A DNA stretch of 64,000 bases, taken from the NCBI RefSeq assembly GCF_027944115.1, contig NZ_JAPJZI010000001.1:682001-746000 (forward strand), read 5' to 3'. How positions within the stretch are numbered: position 1 is the stretch's first letter; each line of letters opens with the position of its first letter. This DNA is from Hoeflea prorocentri. Its GTDB lineage: Bacteria > Pseudomonadota > Alphaproteobacteria > Rhizobiales > Rhizobiaceae. Below the pieces are notes generated by a model. It did not search any database and had not been told where the DNA came from. It was given only the letters and a program-made list of their open reading frames with translations. A program made the translations under genes and the position numbers. Below, in pieces: positions 7,803-16,060 of this stretch.

Positions 7803-9371
7803 ATGAACCAACGTCCCAATTTCATTGTCTTCATGACGGATCAGCAAAGGGCTGATCATCTCGCGTGCTACGGCAATCCCATCGTGCAAACGCCGAACAT
7901 CGACAGCTTTGCGCAGCGCGGCACACGGTTTGAGAATTTCTACGTCGCCAATCCGATCTGTCAGCCAAACCGCGCAGCCCTTGCCACAGGGCAGCTGACC
8001 TCGGTGAATGGTTGCCGGCAGAACGGGATCCCGCTTTCGCTCGACAGCACAACCTATGCCGATGTGCTGCGCTCGGCCGGATACCGCACCGGTCTTGTCG
8101 GCAAGGCGCATTTCCAGAATGTGTCACCTGTTGCGGCAAAGCCGCCGGTGCTGCGAGGCGATGGGTCGGCTCCACCGGAACCGTTTCATCTTTCCCGAAG
8201 GAGGCAGCGCCGCGGGCCTGAATATGAGTGGGAAATACGCTCACTATGGGCAGAAACACCAGACCGGGAGGTGCCGCTTCCCTATTACGGATTTGACCAT
8301 CTGCGCATGTGTATCGGCCATGGCGATCAGGTCGAGGGACACTATACGAAATGGCTGAAGGACCGGCTGGGCGAGGCGACCGATCCGCGCGGCCGCGCTA
8401 ACGCCATTGATGACGGGTTGAAAGATGCGCCGCAAATCTGGCGCACATCCGTACCGGAGGAGCTTTATCCGACAAGCTATGTCGGTGAGGAAGCATGCGC
8501 TTTCCTAGAAGCTGAGGACGACCGGCCGTTCCTCCTCGTTGTATCTTTTCCGGACCCGCACCATCCTTTCACTCCGCCGGGGCGCTATTTCGATCTTTAC
8601 GATCCCGCCGATATTGAGCTGCCCGAAAGCTTTGATCATCCGACCTGGGCGCGCAACGATCTGCCCGAGCACATCAAGCGGGTCTATGAAATCGGCGCGG
8701 AAAAGCCCGACGCCTATTGGCCCTTCCATTCGGATGCGGACAGCATCCGGCGCATGACCGCGCTGAACTATGGCGCGATCACCATGATTGACGACTGGAT
8801 CGGCAAGATCACGGATGCTCTGGGAGCGACCGGCCGCTCGCAAGAGACCATTATCGTCTTCATGTCGGACCATGGCGACTACATGGGCGATCATGGAACA
8901 GTGCTCAAACATGGTTTGCACACAAACGGGCTGATCCGGGTGCCGCTGGTCTGGTATGACCCCACGAACCCGACAGCAGGCGTTTCCGCGGTACAGGGGA
9001 ACGCCATCGACTTTGCCCCCACACTGCTGCAGCGGGCCGGTCTGCAATGCCCTGCGGGCATGCAGGGGCGTGACCTTCTGGCCGCAGATGCCGAAGACCT
9101 GCCGGTTCTGATCGAGGACTCCGGCCTTGCCTTTGCCAGCGCCGACGGGCGCACAGCCACCAGGACCCTGATCCACGATGGTTGGCGCATGAGCGTCTTT
9201 GAAGGATCGGACCTTGGCGAACTTTATGATCTGCAGGTGGACCCGCACGAAGTCAGGAACCTCTGGTCTGACCCGACGGCCGCGGAACACAAGGCGGCGA
9301 TGCTGCATCTGATGATCGATCGCCAGATCGGGCTTCGCGACACATCCCTCATTCCAACGCACCAGGCCTAA
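7803..9371 (+). CDS. Sulfatase family hydrolase
   Basis: Alkaline-phosphatase-superfamily enzyme of 522 residues. The N-terminal metal site FMTDQQRAD (10-18) is followed by the formylglycine motif C53-Q-P-N-R57, where Cys must be converted to formylglycine. A second metal-site cluster, FMSDHGDYMGDHG, is near residue 355. The C-x-P-x-R form fits type I sulfatases and phosphonate monoester hydrolases. No signal peptide is seen, so it acts in the cytoplasm after uptake. ATG 7803 follows the permease stop by two bases. Between a TRAP transporter and monooxygenases, it most likely removes sulfate from the imported compound; choline-sulfatase-like or phosphodiesterase activity is possible. Confidence 0.85.
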   Translation: MNQRPNFIVFMTDQQRADHLACYGNPIVQTPNIDSFAQRGTRFENFYVANPICQPNRAALATGQLTSVNGCRQNGIPLSLDSTTYADVLRSAGYRTGLVGKAHFQNVSPVAAKPPVLRGDGSAPPEPFHLSRRRQRRGPEYEWEIRSLWAETPDREVPLPYYGFDHLRMCIGHGDQVEGHYTKWLKDRLGEATDPRGRANAIDDGLKDAPQIWRTSVPEELYPTSYVGEEACAFLEAEDDRPFLLVVSFPDPHHPFTPPGRYFDLYDPADIELPESFDHPTWARNDLPEHIKRVYEIGAEKPDAYWPFHSDADSIRRMTALNYGAITMIDDWIGKITDALGATGRSQETIIVFMSDHGDYMGDHGTVLKHGLHTNGLIRVPLVWYDPTNPTAGVSAVQGNAIDFAPTLLQRAGLQCPAGMQGRDLLAADAEDLPVLIEDSGLAFASADGRTATRTLIHDGWRMSVFEGSDLGELYDLQVDPHEVRNLWSDPTAAEHKAAMLHLMIDRQIGLRDTSLIPTHQA

Positions 9372-9382
9372 GGCGAGCATTT

Positions 9383-10585
9383 ATGAGTGAACGATCCCTC
9401 AATATTCTTATCGTTGGCGGCGGCATCGCCGGTTGCTCTGCTGCGATCGCATTGTCGCAGCGTGGTCATGCGGTCCGCATTGTGGAAAAACAGGATGCCT
9501 GGCGTTTTCAAAGTTCCGGTATTTTTGTCTACGCCAATGGATTGGTCAGTCTTGATGAGCTGGGTCTGCTCGACGAGATTTTGCAGGCAGGGTTTCCGGT
9601 GCCGGCTGGCCGCAACGCCTATTTCGACCATAAGGGCGTGCCGATCACAGACACATTTTACCCGTCCGCCGATAACGGCAGAATTCCCGCGATACTGGGG
9701 ATCAAGAGGGCCGAGATGCATCGCGTCATGGCGCAAAGGGTCGACGCACTGGGTGTCACCGTAACGCTTGGAACCACGGTCGATGCCATCAGGGACGAGG
9801 GTGACAGTGTCAGGGCAGTGCTATCAGACGGCACTGAGGAGACAGCCGATCTTGTTATCGGTGCGGATGGCGTGCGTTCGGCCATGCGGGCGCTGATCGG
9901 GATCGGTCTTGAGCCGCGCTATACCGGTTTCGGCGTCTGGCGCTCCGTCCATCGCCGCCCGCAGGCACTCACCGACAAGATCATGATGATGGGGCCGGGG
10001 ATCCGTTTTGGCATCATGCCGATCAGCGACGATATGCTCTATACATTCGGCACGCTGGCAGAGCCGAAGAGCCGGTTTTACGATCCTGCCGGCTGGCCCG
10101 AGCATATGCGCACCAAATTTGCTGATTTTTCCGGGCCTGCCAGCTTGTTTCTGGAAGAGCTGGGCCCGGATTCGCAGGTGCTCTACACCGCCGTCGAAGA
10201 GGTGGGCCTGGAATTACCATGGCATCGTGGCCGGGTGGTGCTGATTGGCGATGCGGCCCATGCCTCTACGCCGTTCATGGGACAGGGCGGGGCGATGGCG
10301 ATGCAGGATGCGGTTGTGCTTGCCGAGGCGCTTGCACTTCACGAGACTCTGGATGGCGCCCTTGATGCATTCGGAAAAGCCCGGCTTCCCGTCTGTCAAT
10401 TTGTGCAGGGCGTATCGCATGCCGTCGGTGAAGCCGGAGCCAAGGAGCTTGACGGTGATCTTGAGGCACGCAATGCAGACCTTCGCAAGACTGCGCAGGA
10501 GAAAGTCGACCAATTCTATGGCAGACTTGCAGAGCTCAACGCCGAGGCCGAGACCGCATTGCGGAAAGGTGCAGCCTCAGGCTGA
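9383..10585 (+). CDS. FAD-dependent monooxygenase
   Basis: A second class A flavin monooxygenase (400 residues). The FAD loop is VGGGIAGCSAA (11-21), the middle motif VIGADGVRSAMR is near residue 157 and GDAAHASTPFMGQGGAMAMQ near 290. It differs from the 3788 gene in sequence, so the operon holds two distinct hydroxylases and likely performs two successive ring oxidations. It ends the TRAP/sulfatase operon, and its last 9 bases overlap the end of a minus-strand gene (10577-11122). Confidence 0.87.
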   Translation: MSERSLNILIVGGGIAGCSAAIALSQRGHAVRIVEKQDAWRFQSSGIFVYANGLVSLDELGLLDEILQAGFPVPAGRNAYFDHKGVPITDTFYPSADNGRIPAILGIKRAEMHRVMAQRVDALGVTVTLGTTVDAIRDEGDSVRAVLSDGTEETADLVIGADGVRSAMRALIGIGLEPRYTGFGVWRSVHRRPQALTDKIMMMGPGIRFGIMPISDDMLYTFGTLAEPKSRFYDPAGWPEHMRTKFADFSGPASLFLEELGPDSQVLYTAVEEVGLELPWHRGRVVLIGDAAHASTPFMGQGGAMAMQDAVVLAEALALHETLDGALDAFGKARLPVCQFVQGVSHAVGEAGAKELDGDLEARNADLRKTAQEKVDQFYGRLAELNAEAETALRKGAASG

Positions 10586-11122
10586 TGCGGTTTGCCGGTC
10601 CGTCAGTCTGACCCGCCCCGAAATCTCCGTCCCATGAAGTTCGAGCGGTCCGAGTTTGCCGCCAGCGGCCCAAAACCCGCCCAGCAGCTCTGCACCCGTC
10701 ATATCTGAGATGCCGGCAATATGTGCGTCCTCCAGGGTCATGTGGGCCATGATCAAAGCGTTTCGCACGGAAAGGGAGTCAAGGTTCGACCCAGCGAGGG
10801 ACAGCACCCCCTGAACAACACAATCATCCAGTACGGTTTTGTCGGCGGTCAGGCCATCGGCGCGAAAATCGGTTCGAAAATGTGCGCCGGTCAGATCGCA
10901 TTGCCCCTGCACCTCGGCGTTACAGAGCCAGGCGAGGCCTCGAAACCGCGTTCTGCGTGCGCTGAGCCCGCCCTTGAGTTTTGCTCCGGAAAGATCAATG
11001 CCGCGGACTGTCAGACCGTCAAGGACAAGCGGCTCCTCGATGACCAATCCGGTTGCGTCGACATGTTCACCGTGTCTCCACGGGCGTTGGAAGTCCGCAA
11101 GAAGCCCCGCCACGCTGGTCAT
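10577..11122 (-). CDS. Pentapeptide-repeat / beta-helix-like protein, function unknown
   Basis: A 181-residue protein with no recognised enzyme motif. From about residue 30 to 172 it is built of loosely repeating units of about 20 residues in which Leu, Ala or Val alternates with Gly and polar residues (for example LTVRGIDLSGAKLKGG and CDLTGAHFRTDFRADG). This resembles a pentapeptide-repeat or right-handed beta-helix fold. ATG 11122 overlaps the SDR stop (ATGA), so it is the last gene of the Rieske operon. There is no signal peptide or membrane segment. Function unknown; a scaffold or inhibitor-like role is only a guess. Confidence 0.65.
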   Translation of the reverse strand: MTSVAGLLADFQRPWRHGEHVDATGLVIEEPLVLDGLTVRGIDLSGAKLKGGLSARRTRFRGLAWLCNAEVQGQCDLTGAHFRTDFRADGLTADKTVLDDCVVQGVLSLAGSNLDSLSVRNALIMAHMTLEDAHIAGISDMTGAELLGGFWAAGGKLGPLELHGTEISGRVRLTDRQTASA

Positions 11123-11847
11123 GTAAAGACAAAGCCCCGATTGACCGGCAGAACCTGACCGGTCAGGGTCAATGCGTCTTCGCTCAACAGGAATGCGACG
11201 GTGCCCGCTACGTCCTCGGGCGATTGTTCTCCGGGAACGGCCCGGCCCTGTCCATACAGCGCGTGCCGTTCCTTCGGAACATATTCGGTGCTTTCGGTGG
11301 TCAATATACCGGGTGCGATGGCCGTTACACCAATCCCGTCGGGGCCGAGCTCGCGCGCCAGCGCTCGAGTCATCGACATTACAGCGCCCTTGGAGGCAAC
11401 ATAGCTCATCAGGTTCGGAGCGCCCCAAAGCGCCGTGTCTGAAGCGACATTGACGATCCGGCCCGATCCGCACTGGCGAAGGGAAGGGGTGACGGCACGG
11501 GTCATCAGCCAGGTGCCGCGCACATTGACTTCCATGACGCGATCCCAGGTGTCGATGTCGACCTCGTCGAATGGAATGCCGCCAATGCCGGTGGCGATGG
11601 CGGCATTGTTGAACAGACCATGCAATGGTTCATCAATCGACGCCGCCAATGACCGGATGCTGTCCGGGTCGCGCAGATCGACCGGATGGAAGCCGGCCGC
11701 AATACTGTCGGCCACTGCCCGGCCTTCCTCTTCTAGGATATCGGCCAGCGTCAGACGGGCACCGGCATCGGCGAGGTGACGGGCGACAACTTCACCAAGG
11801 CCGCGTGCCGCGCCGGTGACAAGAATATGTCGTCCTGCCAGCGTCAT
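11119..11847 (-). CDS. SDR family NAD(P)-dependent oxidoreductase
   Basis: Classical short-chain dehydrogenase of 242 residues. The cofactor loop is TGAARGLG (11-18), the NNAA motif lies near 80-83, catalytic Ser is S136 and the YVASK motif is Y149/K153. Start and stop overlap both neighbours by ATGA, placing it firmly in the operon between the Rieske oxygenase and the beta-helix protein. A ring-hydroxylating oxygenase followed by an SDR often means cis-diol or alcohol dehydrogenation (established pattern). The actual substrate is unknown. Confidence 0.9.
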   Translation of the reverse strand: MTLAGRHILVTGAARGLGEVVARHLADAGARLTLADILEEEGRAVADSIAAGFHPVDLRDPDSIRSLAASIDEPLHGLFNNAAIATGIGGIPFDEVDIDTWDRVMEVNVRGTWLMTRAVTPSLRQCGSGRIVNVASDTALWGAPNLMSYVASKGAVMSMTRALARELGPDGIGVTAIAPGILTTESTEYVPKERHALYGQGRAVPGEQSPEDVAGTVAFLLSEDALTLTGQVLPVNRGFVFT

Positions 11848-12896
11848 TCCGCAGCCACGGTCCCCGATGCCGCATCCTCTGCTTCTATCTGCGCCCGGGC
11901 CGCCCGGTTCAACGCGCGTCGCAGATGGGCGACGCCGATATCGTGCTGATAGAGCCGTTCGCGGGTGCGGGCATCGTCCGGCATGCCTTCAAGCATGACA
12001 CGATCCTGCTCAAGGACGTTCCAGTGGCGCTCTTCCAGGCGCGCGCGGTAGAGGAAGCGCCAGCTTTCGCGGGCAAAGCCTTCCACCTTGCGCATGCGCC
12101 AGAAAAACACCTTGCAGCGCCGCGGGCCCATTGGCGTGACATATCCAAGGATGCGCATATGGCCGCCAGCGCCTGCGGCCGGCGGGTAGGGTATGTCGAG
12201 ATAGCAGAACATGCCGCCTTCTTTGACATCGAATTCGACCCAGTCGAAGTTCTCGCCGACCTGACCCACGCGGCTGACCTTGAAGCCGTCGTCGCGATTG
12301 TCGAGTTCCAGAATATCCTGCTTGGACCCGAATGCGAGCGTGAAGCTTTCGGCATGCAGGTAGCAGCCGTGCATCGGGTCGGCGAGATTGTCCAGGGCGT
12401 ACCGGTAGTTCACATTCCAGATGGCGGTGCACAGAAAACCGGTCCATTCCGGATCGGACAGCTCCTTCGGCAAAGGCAATTCAGGAGGTTCGACATCCTC
12501 ACTGGAGGACATGAACACAAAAACCGCATCTTCCGCTTCTTTGACGTGAAAGGATCGAAGCACCTTTTTGCCCTCAATCGGACAATCGGGCATGGCGGGC
12601 ACACGCTGAACGGTGCCCGTGCCGTCGACAATGACGCCGTGATAGCGGCAGCCGACATAGCCGTCATGGATTTCGCCGTAACTCAGCGGGGCTCCGCGGT
12701 GGGGGCAGAAATCCTCGATACAGCGGATGGTTCCATCCTCGCCGCGCCAAAGGACCAGTTTCTCGCCCAGCACGACGACCCCGAAGGGCCGGTCAGAGCG
12801 CACTTCCACGGATTTGGCGATCGGGTACCACTGATCCCGTATTCCCTCATTGACCCTTTCCTCAATCCGGGCCTTCATTTCTGTCGATAAGGGCAT
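11844..12896 (-). CDS. Rieske non-heme iron oxygenase, alpha subunit
   Basis: A 350-residue aromatic ring-hydroxylating or demethylating oxygenase. The Rieske [2Fe-2S] ligands are C64-x-H66 and C83-x2-H86. The mononuclear iron site shows D173-x2-H176-x4-H181. Length and single-subunit architecture match vanillate O-demethylase or phthalate-oxygenase-type enzymes rather than the larger alpha3-beta3 dioxygenases. A GGGAGGA ribosome site precedes the ATG. No reductase gene is nearby, so electrons must come from a reductase encoded elsewhere. It follows the small recombinase-like-helix gene by 12 bases. Confidence 0.9.
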   Translation of the reverse strand: MPLSTEMKARIEERVNEGIRDQWYPIAKSVEVRSDRPFGVVVLGEKLVLWRGEDGTIRCIEDFCPHRGAPLSYGEIHDGYVGCRYHGVIVDGTGTVQRVPAMPDCPIEGKKVLRSFHVKEAEDAVFVFMSSSEDVEPPELPLPKELSDPEWTGFLCTAIWNVNYRYALDNLADPMHGCYLHAESFTLAFGSKQDILELDNRDDGFKVSRVGQVGENFDWVEFDVKEGGMFCYLDIPYPPAAGAGGHMRILGYVTPMGPRRCKVFFWRMRKVEGFARESWRFLYRARLEERHWNVLEQDRVMLEGMPDDARTRERLYQHDIGVAHLRRALNRAARAQIEAEDAASGTVAAE

Positions 12897-12908
12897 TGAT
12901 AATCCTCC

Positions 12909-13256
12909 CTAACTCCCGTTTGGGCTTGCAGCGCCAAAACTGTTTTCCCGATAAGATTCATCCAGATCGTTGTTCAGGGTCTGAAGCTCTGTTTCGAGAT
13001 TTTCGGCGGTCCAGCTGCGGAAACCTGAATTCGGCGCGACGACACCACGCTGGGTCAGCGCTGCGGCGACGGTTGCCTGGTCGGTTTCGCCCTGTGCGTA
13101 AATGTCCATCAAGGCGTCAGCCAACACCTGTTCGGCTTCGCTCAAGGGCCGTCCAAGACTTTGATGCGCCAGTTCGGCCCGGCCGGGTTCGGCGCGGGCC
13201 GCCGCCATGATTTCCTTAAACGCGTCGTCGGAACCCGGTTGTTTCATCTCAGCCAT
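12909..13256 (-). CDS. Small recombinase-like-helix protein of the Rieske operon
   Basis: A 115-residue soluble protein. Residues 58-93 read like the helix-turn-helix of the serine-recombinase accessory domain (TVAAALTQRGVVAPNSG then SWTAENLETEL), but no catalytic recombinase domain is present. The rest is polar and helical. It lies between the bicupin and the Rieske gene with gaps of only 9 and 12 bases, so it belongs to the oxygenase operon. It could be a small DNA-binding regulator or an accessory protein of the oxygenase. Function not known; the resemblance is by eye. Confidence 0.6.
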   Translation of the reverse strand: MAEMKQPGSDDAFKEIMAAARAEPGRAELAHQSLGRPLSEAEQVLADALMDIYAQGETDQATVAAALTQRGVVAPNSGFRSWTAENLETELQTLNNDLDESYRENSFGAASPNGS

Positions 13257-13265
13257 GACCTGACC

Positions 13266-14222
13266 TCACGCTTTCTTATAGACCGCACCGTCTTCACCGC
13301 TGGTGCCGATTACCGTCCAGACGGTGGCTGCGCCCGCACCCGGGTTGCGCAGGTAGTGTTTGCGGCCCGCCGGGGTCTTGACCAGATCGCGCGGTCCCAA
13401 CTCGACCGATACTTGCGATCCGTCTTCATCGATCCACACCACTTCAACACTGCCTTCCAGACACAGATAGGCATCTTCCACCGTCCGCGTGAACGGAGCA
13501 AGGCAGGTGCCGACCGGCAGTCCCCACATTTCCTTTCTGCAGCTGTCATGACGGATGGCGCCGGGCGCGTCACCGACATAAACCTTGCGGGTGAAACCGG
13601 CGTCCTCCCAGATTGTGGGAAGCTCGGAGTAGCGCACGACATATTCGCTCATGAGCTTCTGGATCGGATGTGTGCCATCGGCATCGAACGGCAAAGTGCG
13701 CCCGGGCTCGGCTCCAAAGGTCCGGGCCAGTTCCGGCGGATGATCCTTGGGGTGGTAGTGGTAGACCGGCGGAAGCGGTTTGCCCACATCGACCGAGATC
13801 GACATCATGACCGGTTCAACCCCGTCCACCCGGAAACCGTGCCCGATCTCACGGGCGTTCAGGATCATATCCTTCGGGCCGAGATTGACCTCCACGACGT
13901 CACCGTCGCGCTCCCAGCCGACGATAAGCGCGCCGGAAATGATCAGGAAGCTTTCTTCGATCTCGTGGCTGTGGCAGGCGGCATATCGGCCTGGCTCCTT
14001 GTAGATCAGGCTCAGTGTGAAATTGTCCGCCTTCAGCGTTGACGGATCGCCGACCTTGGGCGATCCGCCGGCTCCGATATAGCGCATCTGCGCACGGGCC
14101 AGCTCATCGAAGCCGGCATTTGACGGGAATGCGTTCCAGTCGAATGCTTTGTCTGTGAACCTGCCGACATGGGCATGCAGTTCGTCAGCGAGTTTCATGT
14201 CGGGATTTGAGACAATGTTCAT
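13266..14222 (-). CDS. Bicupin domain protein (gentisate dioxygenase-like)
   Basis: A 318-residue protein with two cupin domains. The first (about residues 70-145) has HSHEIEESFLIISG with a later GHGF histidine, a plausible Fe(II) site. The second (about 215-305) has EDAYLCLEGSVEVVW but fewer histidines and may be structural. This arrangement recalls gentisate 1,2-dioxygenase and related extradiol enzymes. ATG 14222 is chosen over an upstream TTG because GGAGG lies 8-9 bases before it. First gene of the Rieske operon and divergent from an IclR gene. Ring cleavage is the likely role but not proven. Confidence 0.72.
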   Translation of the reverse strand: MNIVSNPDMKLADELHAHVGRFTDKAFDWNAFPSNAGFDELARAQMRYIGAGGSPKVGDPSTLKADNFTLSLIYKEPGRYAACHSHEIEESFLIISGALIVGWERDGDVVEVNLGPKDMILNAREIGHGFRVDGVEPVMMSISVDVGKPLPPVYHYHPKDHPPELARTFGAEPGRTLPFDADGTHPIQKLMSEYVVRYSELPTIWEDAGFTRKVYVGDAPGAIRHDSCRKEMWGLPVGTCLAPFTRTVEDAYLCLEGSVEVVWIDEDGSQVSVELGPRDLVKTPAGRKHYLRNPGAGAATVWTVIGTSGEDGAVYKKA

Positions 14223-14264
14223 CGCGTTTTCCTCCAAAATAAACTTGACCTAAAACTAGAAAAA

Positions 14265-14305
14265 AGTGTTTTGCGAGGAAGAGTGTGTTTTACTGGCAAA
14301 ACGCT
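14265..14305. promoter_or_regulatory. Candidate IclR operator between divergent genes
   Basis: Near-perfect inverted repeat of 10-base arms, AGTGTTTTGC (14265-14274) and GCAAAACGCT (14296-14305), with a nested GTTTT-N6-AAAAC dyad (14287-14302). It is in the 62-bp gap and 5' end of the IclR gene, opposite the bicupin operon. Likely bound by the IclR protein encoded at 14285. Confidence 0.45.
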
Positions 14306-15058
14306 ATGAGTGAAAAAGACCCCTATACCGTTCCCGGTCTTGTTCGTGGTCTTGCGCTTTTGCAGGCGTTTACCCCGCAAAAGCCCGAGCAGACCCTGTC
14401 GCAACTGGCCAGGGAACTTGGCGTGACCCGCTCGGCTGCGTTCCGCACGGTTCACACGCTGGTGCGCGAGGGGTTTTTGCTGGCCGTGCGTGACGGCCAT
14501 CACTATCGGTTGGGTCCTGCCGTTTTGCGCTTGAGTTTCGGCTATCTGGCGAGCCGCGAACTGCTCGAGGTTGCGCAATCGCCGCTTGAAACGCTTAGAG
14601 ACAAGCTCGACTGGTCCACCCATCTCGGGGTCCTTGACGGGCGGCATATCCTCTATCTGATCCGGTTTCCCGCCTCGGATGCCTTATCGGCACTGGTGCA
14701 TGTGGGCAGCCGCCTGCCGGCGACAAGAACAGCGATGGGCCGGGTCCTGCTGACACAAAAATCCGAGATAGAGATGCGCAAGCTGCTTGCCGACCAGCCG
14801 GCGGCGGCGGTCAATGCCGCATTGAAAGCCTGGCAAGGTGATCTGGAAGAGCTTACCGTCGTGCATCGGGGGAGTTTCGAGAGCGGATTATGCAGCGTCG
14901 CCGCGCCGGTGTTTGACATGTCGGGGGCTGTCGTCGCAGCCATCAGCGCAACAAAGGTGACCGAGACCGTGCCCGAGACGATCGAACGCCGGGTCCTGCA
15001 AACTGCAGCGACAATCAGCATGGGTCTGGGATGGAAAAACCCGAATCCGGAGGCTTAA
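14285..15058 (+). CDS. IclR family transcriptional regulator
   Basis: A 257-residue regulator: winged helix in the first 80 residues (LSQLARELGVTRSAAFRTVH) and an IclR effector domain with LGVLDGRHILYLIRFP and a GLCSVAAPVFDMSG segment. The GTG at 14285 is preferred because GAGGAAGA lies just before it; an ATG at 14306 has no ribosome site but would match the usual family start. Divergent from the bicupin/Rieske operon, which it probably controls. Effector is likely an aromatic acid by analogy. Confidence 0.86.
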   Translation: MFYWQNAMSEKDPYTVPGLVRGLALLQAFTPQKPEQTLSQLARELGVTRSAAFRTVHTLVREGFLLAVRDGHHYRLGPAVLRLSFGYLASRELLEVAQSPLETLRDKLDWSTHLGVLDGRHILYLIRFPASDALSALVHVGSRLPATRTAMGRVLLTQKSEIEMRKLLADQPAAAVNAALKAWQGDLEELTVVHRGSFESGLCSVAAPVFDMSGAVVAAISATKVTETVPETIERRVLQTAATISMGLGWKNPNPEA

Positions 15059-15098
15059 TGACCGTCCGCGTGATCGTGTCTGCTTAGCGCACCCTGCT

Positions 15099-16052
15099 TC
15101 AAAGGTTCAGGGCGCTGCGCAGGCTCTCGCCTCTGATGAACCTGCCGGCTTCTTCCGCGGCAAGCCGCTGCAGATTATCCAGCGACCGGTCGGAGTAGAA
15201 GGCGGCGTGCGGGCTGCGCAGCAAGTTGGGCACATCGTTCAGCGGCGAGTTTTTTACAGGGGGTTCCTGCTCGAAAACGTCGAGTGCCGCGCCTGACAGC
15301 TTGCCTTCATGCAAGGCATTTGCCAGGGCGACTTCATCCACCAAACCGCCACGTGACGTGTTCACAATGATGGCTCCGTCCGGCATTGCCGAGATGGTGC
15401 GCTGATTGACGATGTGGTTGGTGGCTTCAACGAGCGGCGCATGGATCGACAACACATTCGAGCGTTCAAAAAGGGTGGTGATGTCGACGATCTCCACCCC
15501 CAGCCTGCCTGCCGCCTGTCGGTCGGCAAAAGGGTCGCTGGAAATCAGGGTTGAGCCGAAAGCCGAAAGCCGCTTTGCCGCCTCTTGTGCAATGCGGCCG
15601 AAGCCCAGGAGGCCGACCGTCAGGTCCTGCAGGTCCGGCAGGCGCGGCACAATCGATTTGGCGCCCCATCTGCCATCCTGCATGGCCCGATCGAACGTGG
15701 CCAGGCGTCTAGCGAGCGCCAGAATGAAGGCTGTGGCATGATCGGCCACAGCCGTTGCGCCATAGTCCGGCACATTACACACGGTGATATTACGCTGTGT
15801 TGCCGCTTCGATGTCGACATTGTCCACGCCGACGCCGTAGCGGATGATCAGGGTATCGCACGGCAAGGCTTCCAAGACCTCTTTGTTCATGGGCGCGAAA
15901 TTGTTGAACACGATATAGGCATCCCTGATGGCTTCGCGGGTATCGACAATGTCCGTGCATTGGAAGTCCTGAAATTCGCAGGCGTGCTGTTCGGCCACCG
16001 CCCTTTCGTATTTCAATGCTCCGAAGGTGTGATCCGTGACGACGATCTTCAT
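15099..16052 (-). CDS. D-isomer-specific 2-hydroxyacid dehydrogenase
   Basis: A 317-residue NAD-dependent dehydrogenase of the phosphoglycerate dehydrogenase/CtBP type. The cofactor loop is LLGFGRIAQ (about 147-155) and the catalytic triad is Arg in NTSRGG, Glu in FEQEPP and His in SPHAAFYSD. ATG 16052 gives the expected N-terminal MKIVVTD strand; longer frames read through non-conserved sequence. It follows the FAH-family gene by 8 bases and forms a two-gene operon with it. It would interconvert a 2-keto acid and a D-2-hydroxy acid, perhaps an intermediate of sugar-acid breakdown. Confidence 0.88.
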   Translation of the reverse strand: MKIVVTDHTFGALKYERAVAEQHACEFQDFQCTDIVDTREAIRDAYIVFNNFAPMNKEVLEALPCDTLIIRYGVGVDNVDIEAATQRNITVCNVPDYGATAVADHATAFILALARRLATFDRAMQDGRWGAKSIVPRLPDLQDLTVGLLGFGRIAQEAAKRLSAFGSTLISSDPFADRQAAGRLGVEIVDITTLFERSNVLSIHAPLVEATNHIVNQRTISAMPDGAIIVNTSRGGLVDEVALANALHEGKLSGAALDVFEQEPPVKNSPLNDVPNLLRSPHAAFYSDRSLDNLQRLAAEEAGRFIRGESLRSALNL

Positions 16053-16060
16053 GCCCGGCC

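Noticed and set aside
11925-12890. Open frame of 321 codons opposite the Rieske gene
   Set aside because: The Rieske ligands on the other strand prove that gene; the antisense product looks random.
12909-13256. Idea that the recombinase-like motif marks a mobile element
   Set aside because: No catalytic recombinase, terminal repeats or target duplications; the gene is firmly inside an operon.
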